From NCBI GenBank assembly GCA_002707025.1, contig PALG01000011.1, forward strand, positions 1 through 45,505: a stretch of DNA of 45,505 nucleotides, given 5' to 3'. The notes under the pieces were generated by a model, which ran no database searches, was not told the DNA's origin, and saw only the letters and a list, made by a program, of their open reading frames with translations. Below, one piece after another: positions 17,632 to 25,194 of this stretch. How positions within the stretch are numbered: position 1 is the stretch's first letter; every line of letters begins with the position of its first letter. The translations under genes were made by a program, and so were the position numbers. The stretch comes from Flavobacteriaceae bacterium (GTDB taxonomy: Bacteria > Bacteroidota > Bacteroidia > Flavobacteriales > Flavobacteriaceae).

Positions 17632-18063
17632 ATGAAAACAACCAACAAACCCGCAATCCTATTTTGGGTCATTGCCGTTTTAGCCCTTGTTTGGAATTTA
17701 CTTGGGGTCATGGCCTACCTAGGGCAACAATTGATGAGCCCAGAAAATTTAGCGTTACTCTCTGAAGCCGAGCAGGAAGCAATAGTAAATAGGCCCGCAT
17801 GGGCTACATCGGCTTTTGCCATTGCTGTATGGGGAGGCTTATTGGCCGCTATTTTTCTCTTAATTAAAAAGCGATGGGCCAAAACGGTATTTATCATTTC
17901 ATTCCTAGGGGTACTTGTGCAAATGTATTTTAACTTTTTTGTGATCGACTCTCTCGCTATTTATGGACCTGGCGGGCTTTTCATGCCGGTATTGATTGTT
18001 CTTTTCGGGATCTTTTTAATTTGGTGGAGCGATCATAGCATTAAAAAGGGCTGGTTAAAATAA
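17632..18063 (+). CDS. Four-helix membrane protein of unknown function
   Basis: The 143 residues contain four predicted membrane segments (about 8-30, 58-80, 85-104 and 113-131). A charged extracytoplasmic loop between helices 1 and 2 reads MSPENLALLSEAEQEAIVNRP, and the C-terminus is lysine-rich. Homologues in Flavobacteria are sometimes labelled sugar transporter, but nothing in this sequence supports transport. The N-terminal KPAILFWVIAVLALVWNLLGVMAYLGQ is distinctive. It is monocistronic with a terminator 16 bases after the stop. Confidence 0.8.
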   Translation: MKTTNKPAILFWVIAVLALVWNLLGVMAYLGQQLMSPENLALLSEAEQEAIVNRPAWATSAFAIAVWGGLLAAIFLLIKKRWAKTVFIISFLGVLVQMYFNFFVIDSLAIYGPGGLFMPVLIVLFGIFLIWWSDHSIKKGWLK

Positions 18064-18078
18064 CTTCAGAATAGTATT

Positions 18079-18114
18079 AAAGGCCTTCGGGCCTTTTATT
18101 CATTTTTTTTATTC
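18079..18114. terminator. UUCG-loop terminator between convergent genes
   Basis: The stem AAAGGCC (18079-18085) pairs with GGCCTTT (18090-18096) around a stable TTCG tetraloop. Interrupted T-runs follow to about 18111. It ends the four-helix gene and overlaps the 3' end of the convergent DinB-like gene, whose stop begins at 18096. Confidence 0.85.
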
Positions 18115-18605
18115 AAATCGAAAGACTCATAAAACCCTAAATCCTTGTTTTTCAATAATTTTACCCAAAAAGCAATTTGGCCGGTATGGTACGAATAATG
18201 TTCAACCACGTGAATAATAAGTCCCACTCCGGAAAATTGAAATCCTTGCACTTCTTTTTCTTTCAGTAAGGTCGCTTCGCTCACCCTGGCAATAGTTGCT
18301 TTGGCCTTCAAAAGGACACGATCAAGTTTTTCAATAAGTTCTTGTTTCGAATACCCTCCTGTGGTAGAGAACTCTAAAGTTCTATCTCTTTGATCTTCAA
18401 GATTCCCTAAAGGCGCAATGACATATTGAGTAATGTTTCCGCAGAGGTGCAATACTAGGTTTCCAATGCTATTAAGATGATTGTTGGGCTTCTTCCAAAG
18501 CTCTTCTTCCGTGATAGATGACAAGGCAATTTTAAGCATTCGGGTGTTTTCATCTATTCGGAATACACAATTTTTAATAAAAGTAGTTCTCACGGTTAAA
18601 TTCAT
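18096..18605 (-). CDS. DinB/DUF1572-like four-helix protein
   Basis: The 169 residues are mostly helical with the DinB-superfamily metal-site histidines: HLCGNITQYV around residue 53, and VVEHYSYHTGQIAFW around 132-146, whose H-x3-H pattern is the usual last ligand pair. The length and the NSIGNLVLHLCGN motif resemble DUF1572/YfiT-like thiol-dependent enzymes. The substrate is unknown and a link to DNA damage is not implied by the family name. It is divergent from the tandem-OmpA operon with a 120-base AT-rich gap. Confidence 0.82.
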   Translation of the reverse strand: MNLTVRTTFIKNCVFRIDENTRMLKIALSSITEEELWKKPNNHLNSIGNLVLHLCGNITQYVIAPLGNLEDQRDRTLEFSTTGGYSKQELIEKLDRVLLKAKATIARVSEATLLKEKEVQGFQFSGVGLIIHVVEHYSYHTGQIAFWVKLLKNKDLGFYESFDLNKKNE

Positions 18606-18725
18606 TTATTTTAAAGCGTATGGGATAAAAATTATGGGTGTATATTCCTACACCATAATAAATTTCATAAATTTGTTTTGAAAGCAGTTTTACTTAACAA
18701 TTTAAATATACAGCCCCCCCGTTGA

Positions 18726-19709
18726 ATGAAAAATTTTTTCATTGCTTTTATTGTTTTTTTGGTGTGGTCCATTTTTGGGTTATGGCTGTACTCGCTGTTA
18801 AAACCCACAAATCTTCCTGATAAATTAACCGCTCAAGATAGCGTATTGGTGGAAAAAGAGGAGCAATTGCCCGAAGTTGACTCGGTTTCCGTAAATCCTT
18901 CAATAAGGGACACCCTTAATTTGGAAGAAAATACCGGTATGGAAGAAGATAGTCTTCATTTGGACACCGGGCTTAAAGCACAAACTGCCGATGGGGATAT
19001 TATTTTTTATTTTGAAGAAGGCATTCAAATTCAAAAAAATAATCCAACCCCTGTTATCCCTCCTAGCCTTGTAGATTTTAAATATAAATTGAATACCTAC
19101 ATACTGGAGCATCCTAATAAAGAACTTCAAATTACAGCATTGTACGATGCTTCGGAGAATATTACAACTCCAAACTTAGGTACTCAAAGAGGAAATACCA
19201 TTAGAAAAATCCTATTGGAGGCAGGCATGCCTAAGGAAAAGGTATATGTGCAGTCTACCATTAAAGAAATAAATTTTGATGAAAATAATTTTTTCGGAAA
19301 CGGTATTTCTTTCAATTTCAAAGAGTTAGATTCTTCCAGGGTTGAAATGTCAAAATTTTATTTGCCAGAAACAAAAACAATTTACCCTAAATTCATAAAT
19401 AATGATATTTTTGTAAATGAAGCCTTAAAATTGTTGTTGGAAGAAGCCAAAACTATTTTAAGCTCCAACCCCAATGCAAAGTTGGAAATTATAGGGCATA
19501 CCGATAATATTGGTAATGCCAATGACAATTACCTTTTGGCTTTACAATATGCCAGACAAGTACGTTGGTATTTGGTTTCCAAGGGAAATTTGGACAAAAA
19601 TAGGATTATTGCCTCTTCGGAAGGGGAAGCGAAATCCATAGCCAACAACGCCACCGAAAGGGGACGTTTTTTAAACAGGCGTATTGAAGTAAAATATTTT
19701 ACCGATTAA
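18726..19709 (+). CDS. Membrane-anchored protein with two OmpA-like domains
   Basis: The 327 residues begin with a single hydrophobic segment (4-26) without a convincing signal-peptidase site, so the protein is likely anchored in the inner membrane with its bulk in the periplasm. A variable acidic linker (30-85) leads to a degenerate OmpA-like domain (about 90-205, with DIIFYFEEGI and TQRGNTIRKILLEAGMPKEKV) and then a canonical one (about 215-327, with EIIGHTDNIGN at 254-264, ALQYARQVRWYLVSKG, and NRRIEVKY at the end). The second copy should bind peptidoglycan and the first has lost the HTD motif. The gene overlaps the next by one base (TAATG) and heads a three-gene operon. A C7 tract precedes its ATG. 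Confidence 0.85.
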   Translation: MKNFFIAFIVFLVWSIFGLWLYSLLKPTNLPDKLTAQDSVLVEKEEQLPEVDSVSVNPSIRDTLNLEENTGMEEDSLHLDTGLKAQTADGDIIFYFEEGIQIQKNNPTPVIPPSLVDFKYKLNTYILEHPNKELQITALYDASENITTPNLGTQRGNTIRKILLEAGMPKEKVYVQSTIKEINFDENNFFGNGISFNFKELDSSRVEMSKFYLPETKTIYPKFINNDIFVNEALKLLLEEAKTILSSNPNAKLEIIGHTDNIGNANDNYLLALQYARQVRWYLVSKGNLDKNRIIASSEGEAKSIANNATERGRFLNRRIEVKYFTD

Positions 19710-20305
19710 TGGATCATATCTTAGAAAACCTATCAGATTACGTAAGCATTTTCCTGTTAATGCTGAGCACGTTTTTAATCGGTTATTTTTCTGCTTGGAA
19801 TTTTCAGAAATCAAAATATACAAAGCTGCTGAAGAAAGCGAAACGGCAAGCCAACCTTAATAAAATAAATAAGGATGTTTCGAACATTGAAACCATTTTT
19901 ACGGAAATAAAACCTAAAATTGTTGAAGTAGTCAAGGAAACACAAAAACAGCAGCAGAAATACCAGGAAACCAATTCGAACGAACAAATTGTTTCTAAAT
20001 CCCCTGAAGATATTGTAGCGCAAACCCGCATGAGTTACGTAACCTACACGAAATCCAAACCGGAACTCAATTTCGATCATTTTGGACATGGAAACCCTCA
20101 GAAAAAGGATGACCTTACTCAAATTAATGGTATCGGGCCTTACATTGAACAACGTTTAAATGAAATAGGCATATACAACTACGACCAAATTAGCCGTTTT
20201 CAAGAAGAAGATATAATGGTATTGACAGAGCTTATCGACTTCTTTCCGGGACGAATTGAAAGGGACAACTGGATTTTTCAAGCGGAAGCGCTTAAAACCC
20301 ATTAA
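19709..20305 (+). CDS. Membrane-anchored coiled-coil protein with helix-hairpin-helix domain
   Basis: The 198 residues have one membrane helix (about 11-30) and a basic, Gln-rich coiled-coil stretch (about 34-90). The C-terminal domain (133-198) reads DDLTQINGIGPYIEQRLNEIGIYNYDQI, then FPGRIERDNWIFQAEAL. That C-terminal pattern is the HhH-like unit found at the end of some NADH-quinone oxidoreductase E subunits and in DUF4332-type proteins. Whether it binds nucleic acid or is a protein-interaction module is unknown. It overlaps the tandem-OmpA stop by one base and lies 9 bases before the symporter gene, so it belongs to the same transcript. Confidence 0.82.
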   Translation: MDHILENLSDYVSIFLLMLSTFLIGYFSAWNFQKSKYTKLLKKAKRQANLNKINKDVSNIETIFTEIKPKIVEVVKETQKQQQKYQETNSNEQIVSKSPEDIVAQTRMSYVTYTKSKPELNFDHFGHGNPQKKDDLTQINGIGPYIEQRLNEIGIYNYDQISRFQEEDIMVLTELIDFFPGRIERDNWIFQAEALKTH

Positions 20306-20314
20306 TTATTCCAT

Positions 20315-22078
20315 ATGGAACTTACTGCACTGGACTGGGGATTAATGCTTTTTTTCTTTGCCATCTTTTTAGCTATTGGGCTGTTAGTGGCAAAAAGATC
20401 GGGTAAAGACTCAAAAGAGTTTTTTCTCTCCGGAAAAAATATGCCTTGGTGGTTATTGGGCATCTCTATGGTAGCTACGACCTTTTCGGCCGATACCCCC
20501 AATTTGGTAACCGATATTGTACGCCAAAACGGTATTTCAGGAAATTGGGTTTGGTGGGCGTTTTTACTTACAGGAATGCTTACCGTGTTTGTGTATGCCA
20601 AACTCTGGAGACGGTCCGAAGTTCTTACCGATCTCGAATTTTATGAACTTCGGTACAGCGGTAAAGAAGCTGCTTTTTTAAGAGGGTTTCGAGCCATTTA
20701 CTTAGGGGTGTTCTTTAATGTCATGATCATGGCCTCCGTGTGCTTGGCTGCGATCAAAATTGGAGGCATTCTTTTTGACCTTCAACCTTGGCAGTCGGTA
20801 GTGTATGCTTCATTGATAACGGTATTTTATAGTTCCATTGGAGGTTTAAGAGGGGTGATATTTACTGATTTTTTACAGTTTATTATTGCTATGGTCGGTT
20901 CTATATGGGCCGCCATTTATATCATTAATCTTCCCGAAGTGGGAGGCTTGGAAAATTTATTATCCCATGAAAATGTATCCAACAAATTACACTTCCTTCC
21001 CAATTTTAAGGATACCAAAACCCTTTGGACACTACTCATCATTCCTATTGCCGTACAATGGTGGAGTGTATGGTATCCCGGGGCTGAACCAGGAGGGGGA
21101 GGCTATATCGCTCAAAGGATGCTTTCTGCAAAAGATGAGAAAAACGCAATTGGTGCTACCCTACTCTTTAATATTGCCCATTATGCCATCCGTCCTTGGC
21201 CCTGGATCTTAATTGCCCTAGCATCTTTAATACTTTATCCAACCTTAGGGGATATTTCCAATGAATTCCCCAACGCCACAGCAGGACATGATTTGGGGTA
21301 TTCGGCCATGCTCACACACCTCCCTTCTGGATTATTGGGCTTGGTAGTTACTTCACTGATTGCAGCTTTTATGAGTACCATCTCTACCCATCTAAATTGG
21401 GGATCCTCTTATATTTCTTTAGATTTTTACAAGCGTTTTATAAAACCCGAAGCTTCAGAAAAACAACTGGTTTCCGTAGGAAGGCTTTCCACCGTGATAC
21501 TTATGGTTCTCTCCGCCTTGCTTGCCCTTCAGTTTGAAAGCGCTTTAAGCACGTTTAATATCTTATTGCAAATTGGTGCAGGAACAGGGCTCATTTTTAT
21601 ATTACGCTGGTTCTGGTGGCGTGTGAATGCCTATAGTGAGATTACAGGAATGGTAGTTTCATTTGTCGTGGCACTTAGTTTTGAGTTCTATGATTTTACG
21701 TTGGAAGACCATGAAAAATTGTTATGGGGCGTAGGAATTACTACATTTAGTTGGATTTTTGTGACACTTATCACCCCTGCTACCCAAACAGAAACCTTAG
21801 CGCGTTTTTATAACAAGGTGACCCCTTACGGAATGGGTTGGAATCCATTTCGGAGAATTTTAGGGGAAAAAGGCATCCAACTCAAAAAATCCCACGATCA
21901 ATTTACTTTGGATTTGGGCAGCATGTTAAGTGGCGTTCTGTTTGTCTACACCTTTTTATTTGCTACCGGTTACCTACTCTACGGAAATTATTTGGGAGCG
22001 CTAATTCTATTTGGGGTAGCCTTTGTAGCAGCTTGGGTAATTTTTTCCTTGTGGAAGAAAAAGAAACCAAGGAAATAA
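20315..22078 (+). CDS. Sodium:solute symporter family transporter (SSS)
   Basis: The 587 residues have about 13-14 hydrophobic segments spread through the chain and the SSS-family features: LSGKNMPWWLLGISMVATTFSADTP (about 38-62, unwound helix 1 region), IGGLRGVIFTDFLQF, and SLIAAFMSTISTHLNWGSSY (the sodium-site helix with serine/threonine pairs). It should import a small solute with sodium at the inner membrane, and the substrate is not readable. Members of this subgroup often sit in sugar-utilisation loci, but the neighbours here are a tandem-OmpA and an HhH protein, not catabolic enzymes. A terminator follows 2 bases after the stop. Confidence 0.92.
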   Translation: MELTALDWGLMLFFFAIFLAIGLLVAKRSGKDSKEFFLSGKNMPWWLLGISMVATTFSADTPNLVTDIVRQNGISGNWVWWAFLLTGMLTVFVYAKLWRRSEVLTDLEFYELRYSGKEAAFLRGFRAIYLGVFFNVMIMASVCLAAIKIGGILFDLQPWQSVVYASLITVFYSSIGGLRGVIFTDFLQFIIAMVGSIWAAIYIINLPEVGGLENLLSHENVSNKLHFLPNFKDTKTLWTLLIIPIAVQWWSVWYPGAEPGGGGYIAQRMLSAKDEKNAIGATLLFNIAHYAIRPWPWILIALASLILYPTLGDISNEFPNATAGHDLGYSAMLTHLPSGLLGLVVTSLIAAFMSTISTHLNWGSSYISLDFYKRFIKPEASEKQLVSVGRLSTVILMVLSALLALQFESALSTFNILLQIGAGTGLIFILRWFWWRVNAYSEITGMVVSFVVALSFEFYDFTLEDHEKLLWGVGITTFSWIFVTLITPATQTETLARFYNKVTPYGMGWNPFRRILGEKGIQLKKSHDQFTLDLGSMLSGVLFVYTFLFATGYLLYGNYLGALILFGVAFVAAWVIFSLWKKKKPRK

Positions 22079-22080
22079 AA

Positions 22081-22106
22081 AAAGTCAGGTGGTTACCTGA
22101 CTTTTA
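22081..22106. terminator. Bidirectional terminator between symporter and barrel genes
   Basis: A perfect 10-bp stem (22081-22090 with 22095-22104, loop GGTT) has A-rich sequence before it and T-rich sequence after it. It can therefore serve both the symporter gene on plus and the barrel gene on minus. Confidence 0.9.
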
Positions 22107-22127
22107 TAATCGAAAAATACTTCAGAA

Positions 22128-22664
22128 TTAATCCAGAAAAATGGCAAATCCAACATTAAAGGAAAAAATGTTGAAGTCTCCATCGCCTGCATCCTCATTA
22201 AGACCCAAACCGTAGCGAACTCCTGGCTCAAGACTTACTGAATCGGTGATAAACCATGCATAAGCAGCTTGAACGCCTACCCATAATGGTGAGAAGTTGT
22301 CGCCAGAAGCACCGTTTACATCAACCCCCACAGGAATGTTTCCATTGATGTAGTACTTTCCACCGAACTTCCATCCAAAAGTTCCGTCAACGTCTTCTCC
22401 CGGATCTCCATAACCAAGACCCGCTTTAAGCGCTAAATCGTCTAGGATAAAATAACCTGCATCAAATCCAGCATTCCATGAGGTATTACCATCGATAGAA
22501 CGAAGGAATATTCCAGATCCTCCTCCAAAGGATTCACCAAAACCTGTATTGGCTTCGATGAGCCAAGACCCTTGGTCGGTAGCACCTCCACCGTCGCCAT
22601 CTTGTGCAAAAGTGGCCGTCATAGCAAAAATTGTAAATGCTGCAATAAATAGTAATTTTTTCAT
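22128..22664 (-). CDS. Small outer-membrane beta-barrel protein
   Basis: 178 residues from the ATG at 22664 (MKKLLFIAAF). The longer in-frame start at 22724 would disrupt the signal peptide and is rejected. A signal peptide (1-20, ending ATFAQ) is followed by a Gly/Asp-rich segment and about eight amphipathic strands with girdle aromatics (NAGFDAGYFI, DLALKAGLGYG, VGVQAAYAWF, NIFSFNVGFAIFLD at the end). The C-terminus is the typical last barrel strand. The fold suggests an OmpW/OmpX-like eight-stranded barrel with no known substrate. It is the last of three tandem minus-strand barrel genes, each with its own terminator upstream. Confidence 0.85.
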   Translation of the reverse strand: MKKLLFIAAFTIFAMTATFAQDGDGGGATDQGSWLIEANTGFGESFGGGSGIFLRSIDGNTSWNAGFDAGYFILDDLALKAGLGYGDPGEDVDGTFGWKFGGKYYINGNIPVGVDVNGASGDNFSPLWVGVQAAYAWFITDSVSLEPGVRYGLGLNEDAGDGDFNIFSFNVGFAIFLD

Positions 22665-22675
22665 AAGTAATAATA

Positions 22676-22687
22676 GTTTGATTAATA
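22676..22687 (-). promoter_or_regulatory. Shared leader motif TATTAATCAAAC, copy 1
   Basis: On the minus strand this 12-base motif lies 11 bases upstream of the ATG at 22664. An identical 12-mer lies 10 bases upstream of the next barrel gene. It may be part of a common leader or ribosome-entry region. The function is unproven. Confidence 0.4.
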
Positions 22688-22723
22688 TCAATAAAGCTAC
22701 AAAAAAAAAGCCTACTCTATCCA

Positions 22724-22739
22724 TAGGGCATTTGCCCTA
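22724..22739. promoter_or_regulatory. 16-bp perfect palindrome-like dyad upstream of barrel gene
   Basis: TAGGGCA (22724-22730) and TGCCCTA (22733-22739) form a perfect inverted repeat with a two-base spacer, 60-75 bases upstream of the ATG at 22664. The short spacer fits a protein-binding dyad better than an RNA hairpin. No regulator is identified. Confidence 0.3.
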
Positions 22740-22775
22740 CTTCTTAACAATCTTGTTAACAAATTGATTTTCAAT

Positions 22776-22806
22776 AAAAAAGGTGGATTAACATCCACCT
22801 TTTTTA
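22776..22806 (-). terminator. Terminator of the second barrel gene
   Basis: A 13-bp stem (22776-22788 with 22793-22805, loop TAAC) with an A-run on its left arm, read as a T-run on minus. It lies 18 bases past the stop of the 22824-23336 gene. Confidence 0.9.
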
Positions 22807-22823
22807 TTTAGGTTCTTTGGGTT

Positions 22824-23336
22824 TTAGCTAAATTTATACCCTATCCCTAAGCTAATAAAGTTAATTCTGGATTTGATATCGGCTCTTCCATTATAGTAGT
22901 TATTTAACTGAAACGAAGTCCGCGTTTCAATAAAAAAATCTTCAGTAATATCATAACCTAGTCCCCCACCAACTCCTAAATTAAACTTGGTAAAGTCTTC
23001 TGCAATCTCCTCTAACGTATAGGTTATGGTAGGACCAGCCTGGAAAAAGAACTTTTCACTAACATAAATCTTTCCGAAGAAGGGAACTTGGAGTAAACTG
23101 GAATCATCGATATTCATGTAAAGAACCTCTGTCTGGATCGCGAAGGATTCTGAAAGACCGATTTCGGCAACCAATCCTCCATAAAAACCAGAATCGGTAC
23201 CAGAAGTTTCTTCTCCAAAGACGGTTATTTTACTAGCACCATTTAAATATCCTGCGGTTGCACCAAATCGGGTTTCCTGTGCTGAAATCTGCATCGTAAA
23301 CAAGACAACAACTAAAAGGAAGAATAATTTTTTCAT
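22824..23336 (-). CDS. Small outer-membrane beta-barrel protein (porin family)
   Basis: 170 residues from the ATG at 23336 (MKKLFFLLVVVLF). The upstream in-frame start at 23396 is rejected because it buries the signal peptide. After a signal peptide (1-19, ending QISAQ) the mature protein reads as eight or so strands (FGATAGYLNG, GFYGGLVAEIGL, FAIQTEVLYMN, FFFQAGPTITY, FFIETRTSFQLN) and ends ISLGIGYKFS, a classic terminal barrel strand. It belongs to the outer-membrane beta-barrel group common in Bacteroidota (OMP_b-brl). The ligand is unknown. It shares the leader motif with its downstream neighbour. Confidence 0.87.
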   Translation of the reverse strand: MKKLFFLLVVVLFTMQISAQETRFGATAGYLNGASKITVFGEETSGTDSGFYGGLVAEIGLSESFAIQTEVLYMNIDDSSLLQVPFFGKIYVSEKFFFQAGPTITYTLEEIAEDFTKFNLGVGGGLGYDITEDFFIETRTSFQLNNYYNGRADIKSRINFISLGIGYKFS

Positions 23337-23346
23337 CGTTAAAAGT

Positions 23347-23358
23347 GTTTGATTAATA
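23347..23358 (-). promoter_or_regulatory. Shared leader motif TATTAATCAAAC, copy 2
   Basis: Identical 12-mer to that at 22676-22687, here 10 bases upstream of the ATG at 23336 on the minus strand. The near-equal distance from the start supports a shared leader origin for the two genes. Confidence 0.4.
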
Positions 23359-23444
23359 AGTAGTAAATCTAATAAAAGAAGAGACTTTTTTGCCATTATT
23401 TTAAAAGATTCTTATCTTTTTATCATAACTAATTAGAAATCAAT

Positions 23445-23474
23445 AAAAAAAGCCACTTAAAAGAAGTGGCTTTT
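23445..23474 (-). terminator. Terminator of the third barrel gene
   Basis: An 11-bp stem (23448-23458 with 23464-23474, loop AAAAG) with an A-run on the left, giving a T-run on minus. It lies 27 bases past the stop of the 23502-24050 gene. Confidence 0.88.
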
Positions 23475-23501
23475 CAAATATATATAAATTATTGTGATTT
23501 T

Positions 23502-24050
23502 TTACAGGAATGAATATCCCACAGCCAAAGTAATCACGCTATTTTTTCCTTTACCTTCTTCAGGAACATCTGTTAATCCAAAGTTATACCTTCCATCTAT
23601 TCGGATTCCCATCGGTAAATCATATCCAAGCCCTACTACCCCAGAAAGGTCAAAATCACTAGTAGCAATATCATTAATGGTTTCTCCTACAACTGTTTGT
23701 GCTTTGTCATCAACCAAGACTCCAAATTGCGGTCCTAACTGAATGTTCAATCCTTGAGCTACAAAGTATTTTAACACAATAGGGACGTTGACATAGTTCA
23801 AGTCAAATTCCCCTAATTCAAATTCAGCTCCTTGTTGCGAATACAATAAATCTGCTTGAATACCAATATTGTCATTGAATTTTCCGCCTACAAAAACCCC
23901 ACCTACGAAGCCCGTTCTGTTGTCCAGCCCTGTAGCATCACTTAAACTGGCAAAGTTGACCCCAGCTTTGATACCGAAATCTATACCTTGGGCAAATACT
24001 GCGGAAGTGGATAAAGTCACAAATAATAAAATCAATACTTTTTTCATCAT
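23502..24050 (-). CDS. Porin family outer-membrane beta-barrel protein (OMP_b-brl_2-like)
   Basis: The 182 residues start MMKKVLILLFVTL, with the second Met an alternative start. The signal peptide (1-20) ends AVFAQ. The mature part has the family look: GIDFGIKAGVNFASLSD, GFVGGVFVGGKFNDNIGIQADLLYSQQG, YVNVPIVLKYF, NIQLGPQFGVLV, and a final strand ITLAVGYSFL. These are small eight-stranded barrels of the PorT/OMP_b-brl_2 type with no defined ligand. It is transcribed divergently from xerD. Its upstream region (24070-24131) contains overlapping inverted repeats described separately. Confidence 0.88.
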   Translation of the reverse strand: MMKKVLILLFVTLSTSAVFAQGIDFGIKAGVNFASLSDATGLDNRTGFVGGVFVGGKFNDNIGIQADLLYSQQGAEFELGEFDLNYVNVPIVLKYFVAQGLNIQLGPQFGVLVDDKAQTVVGETINDIATSDFDLSGVVGLGYDLPMGIRIDGRYNFGLTDVPEEGKGKNSVITLAVGYSFL

Positions 24051-24069
24051 AAAATTTTTTAGTAATTAG

Positions 24070-24131
24070 GAAGATGGAATGCCCAAAATAGCATCTTCGT
24101 TAGGTTTACAATAAGATTTTGAGTGGGCATT
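24070..24131 (-). promoter_or_regulatory. Structured upstream region with two mutually exclusive hairpins
   Basis: GAAGATG (24070-24076) can pair with CATCTTC (24092-24098). Alternatively AATGCCC plus AAAAT (24078-24089) can pair with ATTTT plus GGGCATT (24116-24131, four-base bulge), enclosing ATCTT/AAGAT (24093-24097 with 24113-24117). The two folds cannot form together. On the minus strand TTG (24108-24110 region) and TATTTTGG (24084-24091 region) also resemble promoter elements, so the repeats may be an operator rather than RNA structure. Confidence 0.3.
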
Positions 24132-24219
24132 GCATGTGATTGTTTTAAATTTTACACTAAATTATAACGAAATTCGCAAACCATTTATTTTTTGAGAATA
24201 TTTTAAGAATTTCCTTTGT

Positions 24220-25116
24220 ATGAAATGGAGCCAAGCCCTAAAAGATTACCAAAGCTACCTTCGCATAGAACGCGGACTCTCACAAAATACGATTGCCAGT
24301 TATTCATTGGATATCAAAAAATTGATGCAATGGCTGGAGGAAAACTCCATTCGGGAATCTCCTGAAAAAATTACTGAAAAAACCCTTCAGGAGTTTATTT
24401 ATCAGGTTGCAAAAAGCATGACACCTCGTACACAAAGCCGTATCATTTCCGGTCTGCGGGGGTTTTTCAATTATCTCATTTTTGAAGAATACCGAAATAC
24501 CAATCCGTTGGAGCTCATGGAGAGTCCAAAAGTAGGACAAAAACTACCCGATACCCTTTCCGAAGAAGAGATTGATACCATTATCTCGGCAATCGACCTA
24601 AGCAAACCACAAGGACAACGCAACAAGGCCATACTGGAAACTTTATACGGTTGTGGCTTACGCGTCTCAGAACTCACCGAACTTAAAATATCCGACCTCT
24701 TTTTTGAAGAGGGCTTTATTAAAGTAACCGGAAAAGGTGACAAACAGCGCTTGGTCCCTATTGCAGGGTCCACAATTAAATACATCGATCTCTATGTAAA
24801 GGAAATACGGGTACACCAAACCATTGCAGAAAACGCTAAAGACACCTTATTCCTCAATCGAAGAGGGAACCCCCTTACACGCGCCATGATTTTTACCATC
24901 GTAAAAAATCTTACCGAACTTACAGGTATTCAAAAAAATGTGAGTCCGCATACCTTTCGTCATTCATTTGCAACGCATTTATTGCAAAATGGAGCCGATT
25001 TAAGGGCGATTCAGCAAATGTTAGGGCATGAGAGTATTACCACAACAGAAATCTACACCCATATTGACAAAACGCACCTAACACAAGTCATGCATCAATT
25101 TCACCCTAGAAAGTAA
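24220..25116 (+). CDS. xerD: Site-specific tyrosine recombinase XerD
   Basis: The 298-residue length is typical of chromosomal XerC/XerD. The SAM-like N-terminal core-binding domain (1-90) is followed by the catalytic domain with all expected residues: R148 in GCGLRVSEL, K172 in GKGDKQR, H244 and R247 in HTFRHSF, H270 in LGHES, and the nucleophile Y279 in EIYTHI. It resolves chromosome dimers at dif by cutting and rejoining DNA through a 3'-phosphotyrosine, normally with FtsK. XerC versus XerD is assigned by overall resemblance (RIERGLSQNTIASY) and is less certain than the family. The ATG is only two bases after a TTCCTTTG sequence that resembles a -7 box. Confidence 0.92.
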   Translation: MKWSQALKDYQSYLRIERGLSQNTIASYSLDIKKLMQWLEENSIRESPEKITEKTLQEFIYQVAKSMTPRTQSRIISGLRGFFNYLIFEEYRNTNPLELMESPKVGQKLPDTLSEEEIDTIISAIDLSKPQGQRNKAILETLYGCGLRVSELTELKISDLFFEEGFIKVTGKGDKQRLVPIAGSTIKYIDLYVKEIRVHQTIAENAKDTLFLNRRGNPLTRAMIFTIVKNLTELTGIQKNVSPHTFRHSFATHLLQNGADLRAIQQMLGHESITTTEIYTHIDKTHLTQVMHQFHPRK

Positions 25117-25194
25117 AGGTTAAAAAAAGGTTATAATACATCCTTGGCTGTATTTCGGCGATTCCTTTTTGTAATTTTAAGAAAATTACCAATC

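Noticed and set aside
18096-18605. DinB-like protein as a DNA-damage polymerase
   Set aside because: The fold is the small metal-binding DinB/YfiT helical bundle, unrelated to polymerase IV, which shares the name.
24220-25116. Tyrosine recombinase as the integrase of a mobile element
   Set aside because: Length and motifs fit chromosomal XerD, no tRNA or direct-repeat attachment sites flank it, and the neighbours are housekeeping genes.
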